Assembly (NCBI RefSeq): GCF_027474525.2
Contig: NZ_CP114882.2
Coordinates: 2,976,001 to 3,040,000 of the forward strand
Source of the DNA: Flavobacterium lacustre
GTDB taxonomy: Bacteria; Bacteroidota; Bacteroidia; Flavobacteriales; Flavobacteriaceae
DNA length: 64,000 nucleotides
Direction: 5' to 3'
Under the pieces are notes generated by a model. That model saw only the letters and a list, made by a program, of their open reading frames with translations. It searched no databases and had not been told where the DNA came from. How positions within the stretch are numbered: position 1 is the stretch's first letter; every line of letters starts with the position of its first letter. Shown piece after piece: positions 52,145-58,885 of the stretch. The translations under genes and the position numbers were made by a program.

Positions 52145-53377
52145 TTAAAAGTAGTTTGTCAATTCCATTGCAATGTCTTTGTTGCTTTTTCCAATGTAGG
52201 TTAAAAACATCCCTTCTGTAGTATGACCAGTGATGTACATTAAAAAAGAGGTTGGAATTTTACCATAATTATTTGAAGCAAAAGAACGTCTACCAATGTG
52301 AGAAGAAACGAATTTCCATTTTGGATAATCTTTTTCAACTTTTTCTTTTATTTCCGGATCAAACAAAATACCGTGAATAGGGTCATTTATCTTTGCTTTT
52401 TCACAAACTTTTTTGATATGCTCATTGTATTTTTGGTCTGAAATCTTTCTTGGAAAATTACCATCGTATTTTTTGAGTATTTCCATTATTTTAGAGTGTA
52501 ATGGAATAGTCATTATTTTTTCGGTTTTAACCTGTGTAAATTCGATTAAAGGTTTTAGTTCTCCGGCTTTGTTTTTCTCGTATCTAATCATCGATTTATC
52601 AAAACGTAAAAAGTCAGAAACTCTTTGTCCGCAAAAACAGCTTATTAATAACCAATCACGAGCGTTTTCTAAACCATCGGTTAGTTCGCTTATTTTTATA
52701 TCTTCAATTTTCTTGATCTCCACTTCGTTTAAATAGATATTATCAACTTTATAATATTTGGCTTTAATGCTATCTAATTGATGATGCGTTTCTACTCCGT
52801 TTGATTTAGCGTGTCTACAAAAGGTTTTAACAAAACGGATATTTCTAGCAGTAGTATTTGGAGCATAACCAACACTGATACAATATTTTTCGAAATCCAT
52901 TTTGAATTTAGTATCAACATCCCGAATGTACAAAATTGATTTTGTGTGTTTTTGATAACGCTGCAATAAGTGTTTAATGACATTGCATTTTGTTATGGTG
53001 CTGCTTTTTACGTCGTTCTTTTTAAACTCAATGAAAGTGTCAATATAATCTACTAATTTATCAGTATGCTTTTCTTCTACTTGTGGTGGGTTTACAAAAT
53101 CTTTTAACCATAAAGCATCAACAACCTTAACACCTTTACTATTGTTGTATTCTTTAAGAAGGTCGTTTCTTAATGTTGCTAAATCTGTGTCTAGGTTGGC
53201 AAAATCAATCAATTTCATAGCTTTCTTTGTAGGTCTTTGCTCAGCATCATCCCAGTTAACTGGATCAATATGATAATTTGTTTTAGCTTTGATGTCAAGA
53301 GTTCTGCCATCACGTAACCGAACATAAATCACTGCCGGACTTTTTTTGCTTTGAAGAAGTAGATAAATAGAAGCCAT
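52145..53377 (-). CDS. int: tyrosine-type site-specific integrase of the island
   Basis: The 410-residue protein has an N-terminal arm-binding domain (about 1-90; LLLQSKKSPAVIYVRLRDGR), a SAM-like core-binding domain (about 105-195) and a catalytic domain with all key residues: Arg in SCFCGQRVSDFLRFD (R252), Lys near 288, HIGRRSF (H360, R363), GHTTEG (H385) and nucleophile Tyr in FLTYIG (Y394). It should recombine the tRNA-Ser 3' end with the circular form's att site. It lies next to the right border, and the tandem 11-bp repeats at 53415-53447 sit just upstream of its start, which may also let it control its own transcription. Confidence 0.95.
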   Translation of the reverse strand: MASIYLLLQSKKSPAVIYVRLRDGRTLDIKAKTNYHIDPVNWDDAEQRPTKKAMKLIDFANLDTDLATLRNDLLKEYNNSKGVKVVDALWLKDFVNPPQVEEKHTDKLVDYIDTFIEFKKNDVKSSTITKCNVIKHLLQRYQKHTKSILYIRDVDTKFKMDFEKYCISVGYAPNTTARNIRFVKTFCRHAKSNGVETHHQLDSIKAKYYKVDNIYLNEVEIKKIEDIKISELTDGLENARDWLLISCFCGQRVSDFLRFDKSMIRYEKNKAGELKPLIEFTQVKTEKIMTIPLHSKIMEILKKYDGNFPRKISDQKYNEHIKKVCEKAKINDPIHGILFDPEIKEKVEKDYPKWKFVSSHIGRRSFASNNYGKIPTSFLMYITGHTTEGMFLTYIGKSNKDIAMELTNYF

Positions 53378-53414
53378 ATTTTTACCTTTTTATATTACCT
53401 AAAGATACAAAATC

Positions 53415-53447
53415 TAGTCCACATTTAGTCCACATTTAGTCCACAAT
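53415..53447 (+). repeat. right arm-type repeats (three tandem 11-mers)
   Basis: TAGTCCACATT, TAGTCCACATT and TAGTCCACAAT lie back to back (53415-53425, 53426-53436, 53437-53447); CATCCACATTA follows at 53459. They match the left pair TAGCCCACATT except for one base. They lie between the integrase start and attR. Confidence 0.72.
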
Positions 53448-53580
53448 CATCAAAAAACATCCACATTAATCCAATCTAAATCAAACAGAATATTTTAAAA
53501 AACGTTGTAACACATTGATTTTATTGACACTTTGTGTAAAAATAGGATTCTTTGATTTTTTACGATTTGATAAATTGTAG

Positions 53581-53595
53581 TCCCTCTTTCTCCGC
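53581..53595 (+). repeat. attR core: second copy of the tRNA-Ser end
   Basis: TCCCTCTTTCTCCGC, identical to 33597-33611, marks the right border of the island. The rest of the tRNA is not duplicated. Confidence 0.9.
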
Positions 53596-53616
53596 CAGTA
53601 GAAATACAAATTGAAT

Positions 53617-53654
53617 TAAAACCCTTTAAATCGTATGATTTAAAGGGTTTTTTC
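53617..53654 (+). terminator. terminator outside attR, probably the original tRNA-Ser terminator
   Basis: AACCCTTTAAATC (53620-53632), loop GTAT, GATTTAAAGGGTT (53637-53649), followed by T residues: a perfect 13-bp stem. It is 22 bp beyond attR, where the native tRNA stop would lie before island insertion. Confidence 0.85.
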
Positions 53655-53702
53655 TTTTCCTATACAATCAAATTATTCATTAATGCGTGAACTGAAAGGG
53701 AT

Positions 53703-53747
53703 AAAATCGGTTACCCTAAACTACCCGAAATTAGGGTAACCGATTTT
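53703..53747. repeat. 17-bp perfect inverted repeat near the second integrase
   Basis: AAAATCGGTTACCCTAA (53703-53719) and TTAGGGTAACCGATTTT (53731-53747) flank an 11-nt loop ACTACCCGAAA. No gene ends here. It may be a terminator, or a recombination or protein-binding site for the next element. The rest of the 489-bp gap between the two integrase genes shows only the arm repeats, attR and the terminator already listed. Confidence 0.65.
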
Positions 53748-53866
53748 TATCTCAACCTAGCATTCACAAGGCATTACAACCAGTTCAATGACCAGTTTAA
53801 AAATTGTACATCTTGTGTGTTAGTCTTATTAGAATTAAATTTAATAACAACTAAAAGGTTACCACG

Positions 53867-55111
53867 ATGAAAACAAAAGTATCTATTCTCTTTTATGCAA
53901 AGAGAGCAAAAGCCAGTGTAAACGGTTTAGTACCTATCTACACACGTATTACAATCAATGGCAAAAGAATTGAATTAAGTTCCAACAGATTTGTAGAATT
54001 ATCCAAATGGTCTACAGAAGCAGGCAAAATGAAAGGCAATTCAGAAGAAGCTCGTTCAATAAATAGCCATCTTGATATGTTGAAAATTCAAATCATAGAT
54101 ATGCAAATGGAATTAGTACACAAAAAAATTCCAGTAACAGCCGAAACTCTCAAAAGTAAAATTCTAGGAGTGGATGAAAGAGCAAGAATGCTAATCCCAA
54201 TCTTCCAAGACCACAATAACAAAATCAAAGAATTGGTTGGTAAAGAATATGCACCAGGAACATTAGAACGTTATAAAACATCGTTGAGCCATACTATTGA
54301 ATTCTTACAATGGAAATACAAAGTTTCGGATATCGAGATAAACAAAATAGATCACGCTTTTGTAACTGATTACGAATTTTGGTTGAGAAGTGTTCGGAAC
54401 TGTGCCAATAACACCGCCGTAAAATACATCAAGAACTTCAATAAAATAATAAAGCTTTGTCTGGCCAATGACTGGCTAGACAAAAATCCATTTGCTAATT
54501 ACAAATCGAAAGTTAAGGAGGTTGAGAGAGTTTATTTGTCTGAAGACGAAATTCAAAACATCATCAACAAAGATTTCAAAACAGAAAGATTATCGCTAGT
54601 GCGTGATATCTTTCTTTTTAGCTGCTTTACTGGTTTGGCATACATTGATGTCAAAAACTTAACAAAGTCGCATATAAGCATCGGTATTGATGGTGATAAG
54701 TGGATATTTACCCACAGACAAAAAACAGAAACCGCTTCAAAAATTCCAATCCTTCCAGTAACGCAAATGATAATTGACAAATACGCCAATCATCCAAAAA
54801 GTAATAATGAAGATAGACTACTTCCGATTTTAACAAACCAAAAAATGAATGCTTATCTCAAAGAAATTGCTGGCGTTTGCGAGATTGAAAAAGAATTAAC
54901 CTTTCATATTGCCCGACACACTTTTGCAACGACTGTAACGCTTACAAATGGCGTTCCTATCGAAAGTGTAAGTAAAATGTTAGGTCATAAAAATTTAAGA
55001 ACTACGCAGCACTATGCAAAGGTTTTAGATAAAAAAGTAAGTGAGGATATGAAGATTTTGAAGGATAAATTCAACTTATTAGCAACTAATCAAAAACAAA
55101 AAATAATTTGA
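53867..55111 (+). CDS. tyrosine integrase, IntDOT-like
   Basis: The 414-residue protein has the arm-DNA-binding start VSILFYAKRAKASVNGLVPI and an integrase SAM-like domain (about 110-205). Catalytic residues visible are Lys286 (THRQKTE), HIARHTF (H347, R350), GHKNLR (H374) and nucleophile Tyr383 (TTQHYAKV). The usual first catalytic Arg is replaced by Ala258 in SCFTGLAYIDVKNL. CTnDOT's IntDOT likewise lacks this Arg (Ser there), so this is a working branch rather than damage. It begins a second accessory block that carries the metal-resistance genes, outside the tRNA-Ser island. Confidence 0.93.
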   Translation: MKTKVSILFYAKRAKASVNGLVPIYTRITINGKRIELSSNRFVELSKWSTEAGKMKGNSEEARSINSHLDMLKIQIIDMQMELVHKKIPVTAETLKSKILGVDERARMLIPIFQDHNNKIKELVGKEYAPGTLERYKTSLSHTIEFLQWKYKVSDIEINKIDHAFVTDYEFWLRSVRNCANNTAVKYIKNFNKIIKLCLANDWLDKNPFANYKSKVKEVERVYLSEDEIQNIINKDFKTERLSLVRDIFLFSCFTGLAYIDVKNLTKSHISIGIDGDKWIFTHRQKTETASKIPILPVTQMIIDKYANHPKSNNEDRLLPILTNQKMNAYLKEIAGVCEIEKELTFHIARHTFATTVTLTNGVPIESVSKMLGHKNLRTTQHYAKVLDKKVSEDMKILKDKFNLLATNQKQKII

Positions 55112-55191
55112 TAATCAATTTAAAAAATATATCAACAAACCAAACTAAATCTTTTTAACATATTATTAATGCTAAATTAATATAATTTGAT

Positions 55192-55199
55192 TAATTTTG
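55192..55199 (+). promoter_or_regulatory. -7 box upstream of the metal-resistance module
   Basis: TAATTTTG fits TAnnTTTG and lies 18 bp before the ATG at 55218. It supports that start over the in-frame TTG and ATG at 55197/55200, which would fall in the promoter itself. No good -33 TTG was found. Confidence 0.45.
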
Positions 55200-55217
55200 A
55201 TGCAAATTAAAGTACAA

Positions 55218-55583
55218 ATGAATAAGTTTCACATTTTAGTAATAGTTCTACTTGGTTTCTTCTTGATGCCAACCGTAACTTTTGCGTGTGGAGGTCATTC
55301 AGAAAAAAATTCTTGCAACAAAGAAACTTCAGCAAGTACAGAAAAAATGGATTGTTGCAAAAACGATAATCATTCAAAAAACAAGAACCACGATGGTTGC
55401 AATGGAAAATGTGGACACTCAAATTGTGTAACTACTTCAACTCAATTTAGTGCCGTTTTTTTCGAAATAAAATTCAACAACAATAACTTTGACTTTTCAG
55501 AAAAAAATCAAAATTATTTTAATTCAAAAGCTAATCTTTCTTCTGGCTTTTGTTCTCTTTGGCTTATACCAAAAATAAGCTAA
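55218..55583 (+). CDS. secreted Cys/His-rich metal-binding-like protein
   Basis: The protein has 121 residues from ATG at 55218. A signal peptide MNKFHILVIVLLGFFLMPTV ends near TFA, leaving mature CGGHSEKNSC. The next 60 residues hold ten cysteines and seven histidines (MDCCKNDNHSKNKNHDGCNG, KCGHSNC), the composition of a soft-metal binder such as copper. The C-terminal third is Asn/Phe-rich with no clear fold. No family recognised. It is the first gene after the integrase in a module of copper/heavy-metal genes, which supports a role in periplasmic metal binding or sensing. Confidence 0.7.
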   Translation: MNKFHILVIVLLGFFLMPTVTFACGGHSEKNSCNKETSASTEKMDCCKNDNHSKNKNHDGCNGKCGHSNCVTTSTQFSAVFFEIKFNNNNFDFSEKNQNYFNSKANLSSGFCSLWLIPKIS

Positions 55584-55807
55584 ATTAAATTTTGACAGCC
55601 AAAGGTGTGTCTAATTCTTAGCAGTTCCCTGCTATAAATCATTTATTTTATGGACTAATTAGTTTTTAATCATAGCATCCTGCTATTGATTGTTTCACTA
55701 TGCTTTAGTCTGTTCAATAAAAAAATCAATTAATCTTAATTCGAAACAGAAGTTACCAATCGATTTTCCGATACGGGCAATACGCTGTTTCATAAATTCA
55801 AATACAA

Positions 55808-56443
55808 ATGAAAAATTTAATCATTATACTAAGTCTGTTCTTAGCTGTAATCACTATAGCATCAGCACAAACAGCTACAAAAAAAGAAGATCCTAAAGTA
55901 GTTTATGTTTGTCCAACACATCCCGATGAAACGAATCCAATCGCTGGTAAATGTCCAATATGCGGTATGGAATTGACTAAAATCACTGAAAAAGTACCAA
56001 CTAACGCTCTTAAAGGAAGCCAGCCTAAATACAAAACGGTAACTAAATATGTATGCCCTATGGATGGAGCAACTTCTGATTCTCCTGGAAAATGTTCAAA
56101 ATGTGCAATGATGATGGAAAAAGTTACTGAAAAAGTGCCAACCCAAGCACTAAAAGGAAGTCAACCTATGACTAAATTAGTGACAAAATATGTTTGCCCT
56201 ATGGATGGAACAACTTCTGAATCAGAAGGAAAATGTTCTAAATGTGGAATGGGAATGGTAAAAGTCACCGATACAATAGATGCCCATCCACAAAAAGGAA
56301 GCCAACCAAAAACTAAAATAGTGACTAAATATGTTTGTCCTATGGATGGATATACTTCTGATACAAAAGGCGAATGTCCCAAATGTGGAATGCAAATGAC
56401 CGAAATGAAAAATCAAAAAAAGGAAGAAAACCACAAACATTAA
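55808..56443 (+). CDS. four-repeat heavy-metal-binding-domain protein
   Basis: The 211-residue protein has a signal peptide (1-20, ending ASAQT), then four repeats of a heavy-metal-binding domain (HMBD type): YVCPTHPDETNPIAGKCPIC (from 33), then YVCPMDGATSDSPGKCSKC (81), YVCPMDGTTSESEGKCSKC (128) and YVCPMDGYTSDTKGECPKC (176). Each has Cys-Pro-Met/Thr and CxxCxM motifs. Linkers with KGSQPxxK also repeat, with a period of about 47 residues. The same domain lies at the front of the two CusB-like adaptors in this cluster. It probably buffers copper or another metal in the periplasm. The 224-bp gap upstream shows no other gene. Confidence 0.88.
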   Translation: MKNLIIILSLFLAVITIASAQTATKKEDPKVVYVCPTHPDETNPIAGKCPICGMELTKITEKVPTNALKGSQPKYKTVTKYVCPMDGATSDSPGKCSKCAMMMEKVTEKVPTQALKGSQPMTKLVTKYVCPMDGTTSESEGKCSKCGMGMVKVTDTIDAHPQKGSQPKTKIVTKYVCPMDGYTSDTKGECPKCGMQMTEMKNQKKEENHKH

Positions 56444-56499
56444 TTGCAACAAAAAATAATCCTATTAAAGTATAGAAAATTAATAATTCTTTAAAAAAA

Positions 56500-57117
56500 A
56501 TGAAAATGAAAAATATATTTCTTTCAGCCATAGCAATGGCATTCGTACTGGTTTCTTGTAACAAAAAAAACAAAGAAGAGGCAACAACAAATACTTCTAT
56601 GATGGAACACGATTCCTCAATGGTAATGTCAGATGGTTCAATGATGGATAAAAATTCCGAAAAGGCAACATCTGCTATGAGCTCAAATACTTCAATTGAT
56701 GTGATTGTTGCTAATTATTTAAAACTAAAAAATGCTCTAGCAAACGATAACAGTAAAGAGGCTGCAAATTCAGGAAATGACTTACTGGCATCAATTGGGA
56801 AAGTAGATATGAATAGCATTTCAAAAGAACAAATGAAAACCTATATGGATATTGCTGATGATTTAAAAGAAAATGCAGAACATATTGGTGAAAACGCTGG
56901 TAAATTAGATCATCAAAGAGAACATTTTGTATTAGTAAGTAAAGACATAAATGATTTAATAGCAACTTTTGGTACTAATCAAAAATTGTATCAAGATTTT
57001 TGTCCAATGGCAGATGAAGGCAAAGGCGCTATATGGATAAGCGAAACCAAAGAAATCAAAAACCCTTATCTAGGTGCTAAAATGCCTACTTGCGGTACTA
57101 TAAAAAAAGAATTCTAG
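56500..57117 (+). CDS. DUF3347 lipoprotein of the copper module
   Basis: The 205-residue protein starts with a lipoprotein signal ending AFVLVSCNKKNKEE (lipid-modified Cys about residue 20). A Met/Ser-rich linker follows (MMEHDSSMVMSDGSMMDKN). The C-terminal 140 residues match DUF3347: DVIVANYLKLKNALANDNSK, KLDHQREHFVLVSKDINDLI, QDFCPMADEGKGAIWISETK. DUF3347 proteins are frequent beside CusAB and other copper genes in Bacteroidota; Met, His and the CPM motif suggest metal contact, but function is unproven. The next gene starts one base after its stop. Confidence 0.88.
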   Translation: MKMKNIFLSAIAMAFVLVSCNKKNKEEATTNTSMMEHDSSMVMSDGSMMDKNSEKATSAMSSNTSIDVIVANYLKLKNALANDNSKEAANSGNDLLASIGKVDMNSISKEQMKTYMDIADDLKENAEHIGENAGKLDHQREHFVLVSKDINDLIATFGTNQKLYQDFCPMADEGKGAIWISETKEIKNPYLGAKMPTCGTIKKEF

Positions 57118-57118
57118 A

Positions 57119-57589
57119 ATGAAAAAAATCATCAAAAAAATACTTTTTATTGGGTTAATTATTTTTTTGTTGATGCAGTTATATCAACCTGCTCGAAACA
57201 TTAGTTTTGAGCAGGATATAACTGGTAATTTTACAAAAGTGTATAATGTTCCTAAAAATGTTGAAATCATTTTGAGAACTTCCTGCTATGATTGCCATAG
57301 TAACAACTCCCATTATCCTTGGTACTCTTACATCCAACCAGCACGGTTTTTTATGGAAAGTCATATTAAAGAGGGAAAAGAAAATTTGAATTTTAATGAA
57401 TGGGGAAATTATAGTAGCCGAAAGCAAAATAATAAATTAGATAGAATTGTCAAACAAATAAAGTCCGATGAAATGCCTTTGGCATCATATACTTTAATTC
57501 ATAAAAATGCAATCCTTACAGCCACTCAAAAAAAAGAAGTATTGGATTGGATAAATAAAACAAAAGATAGTATTTCATCTCAAAATTAA
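57119..57589 (+). CDS. haem-binding-domain protein (cytochrome c-like)
   Basis: The 156-residue protein has an N-terminal membrane anchor or signal (KIIKKILFIGLIIFLLMQL). The haem_bd-type domain has a single haem attachment motif SCYDCHSNNSHYPWYSYIQP (CxxCH), then LNFNEWGNYSSRKQNNKLDR and a distal Met candidate in DEMPLASYTLIHKN. Such proteins occur next to DUF3347 and copper efflux genes in Bacteroidota; role may be redox control of metals or electron transfer, not shown. It is 1 bp after DUF3347 and 5 bp before cusA, so clearly in the operon. Confidence 0.87.
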   Translation: MKKIIKKILFIGLIIFLLMQLYQPARNISFEQDITGNFTKVYNVPKNVEIILRTSCYDCHSNNSHYPWYSYIQPARFFMESHIKEGKENLNFNEWGNYSSRKQNNKLDRIVKQIKSDEMPLASYTLIHKNAILTATQKKEVLDWINKTKDSISSQN

Positions 57590-57594
57590 AAATA

Positions 57595-58884
57595 ATGGTA
57601 GAAAAATTAATAACATTCTCACTACGAAATAGAGCCGTTGTATTGCTGGTTTCAGCTTGCTTATTTGCTTGGGGAGTTTACAGCGTCCAACAAAACCCCA
57701 TTGACGCCATTCCTGATTTATCCGAAAATCAAGTTATCGTGTTTACCGAATGGATGGGAAGAAGTCCACAGGTTATTGAAGCGCAGGTTACTTACCCGCT
57801 GGTTTCCAATTTGCAAGGCATTCCAAAAGTCAAAAATATTCGGGGAGCATCTATGTTTGGGATGAGCTTCGTGTATATTGTTTTTGAGGATGATGTCGAT
57901 ATATATTGGGCAAGAACTCGGGTTTTAGAAAGATTAAATTATGCACAACGATTATTACCTCAAAATGTAGTACCTACATTAGGCCCTGATGGTACTGGAG
58001 TGGGACACGTTTTTTGGTATCATTTAGATGCAAAGGGTATGGACTTGGGAGAACAACGAGCCATTCAAGATTGGTATGTGAAGTTTGCTTTGCAAACAGT
58101 TCCAGGAGTTGCCGAAGTAGCCTCTTTTGGAGGTTTTGAAAAACAATACCAATTGGTGTTGGATCCACTAAAAATGCAGTACTATAATGTAAGTATGATG
58201 GAAGTGATGAATGCCGTCAAAGCTAATAACAACGATGTCGGTGGTAGGAAATTTGAAATGAGCAATATGTCATATATTATAAGGGGGCTAGGCTATATAA
58301 AAAACATAAAAGATGTAGAAGACATTGCTATTAAAAACTATAATTCCGTTCCGGTAAAAGTTAAAGATATTGGTTCAATACAAATGGGTGGCGATTTGAG
58401 ACTAGGTATTTTTGACGAAAATGGCACTGGCGAAGTTGTTGGCGGAATTGTGGTAATGCGTTATGGAGAAAATGCTGACAAAGTAATTAAAGCAGTAAAA
58501 GAAAAAATGAAAGAAGTGGAGAAAGGATTACCTGAAGGAGTTACTTTCAAAACCTCTTATGACAGAAGCGAATTGATTGAAAAAGCAATCGAATCAGTTA
58601 AAGGAACGTTAATCGAAGAAATGATTGCCGTTTCTATCATTGTGTTACTTTTTCTTTTTCATTGGCGAAGTGCCTTAATTATTTTGATACAAATACCTAT
58701 ATCCGTTGCAGTTGCATTTATATTTCTGCAAGCTTTTGGTATATCTTCCAATATTATGTCACTGACAGGAATTGCTTTGGCAATTGGCGTTTTGGTTGAT
58801 GATGGAATTGTAATGGTGGAGAATGCTTACAGGACAATTTCGGAGAAACAGGAAGAAATGGATAATAACCAACAAGCTACTTAA
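57595..58884 (+). CDS. cusA: CusA/CzcA RND metal efflux pump, N-terminal part (gene split by frame change)
   Basis: The 429-residue product corresponds to the first 40% of a CusA/CzcA pump: TM1 (ITFSLRNRAVVLLVSACLFA), the first porter domain (NPIDAIPDLSENQVIVFTEW, NNNDVGGRKFEMSNMSYIIR) and helices TM2-TM4 ending LAIGVLVDDGIVMVENAYRT. It stops at 58884 in the cytoplasmic loop before TM5. The remainder of the pump follows in the +1 frame, with ATG at 58886, one base after the TAA. A whole pump would be about 1,075 residues. Either the gene is frameshifted and dead, the base is a sequencing error, or two halves are made by reinitiation and assemble. Confidence 0.85.
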   Translation: MVEKLITFSLRNRAVVLLVSACLFAWGVYSVQQNPIDAIPDLSENQVIVFTEWMGRSPQVIEAQVTYPLVSNLQGIPKVKNIRGASMFGMSFVYIVFEDDVDIYWARTRVLERLNYAQRLLPQNVVPTLGPDGTGVGHVFWYHLDAKGMDLGEQRAIQDWYVKFALQTVPGVAEVASFGGFEKQYQLVLDPLKMQYYNVSMMEVMNAVKANNNDVGGRKFEMSNMSYIIRGLGYIKNIKDVEDIAIKNYNSVPVKVKDIGSIQMGGDLRLGIFDENGTGEVVGGIVVMRYGENADKVIKAVKEKMKEVEKGLPEGVTFKTSYDRSELIEKAIESVKGTLIEEMIAVSIIVLLFLFHWRSALIILIQIPISVAVAFIFLQAFGISSNIMSLTGIALAIGVLVDDGIVMVENAYRTISEKQEEMDNNQQAT

Positions 58885-58885
58885 A

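Larger units (their letters stand above)
33612..53595. mobile_element. integrated genomic island of about 20 kb in tRNA-Ser
   Basis: The borders are the 15-bp repeats at 33597-33611 and 53581-53595. A tyrosine integrase ends 1.4 kb inside the right border, preceded by two excisionase-like proteins and a primase; the integrase points inward. The gene mix and the many hypothetical and defence genes differ from the chromosome on the left. No relaxase, coupling protein or conjugation gene is visible, so it would need help to transfer, or moves by another route. Contents: nucleases, TA-like pairs, a type III R-M operon and an ORF-less structured region. Confidence 0.9.

Noticed and set aside
55690..55896. 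68-residue frame on the + strand
   Set aside because: It overlaps the signal peptide of the four-repeat metal-binding protein in a different frame; no leader or family traits.
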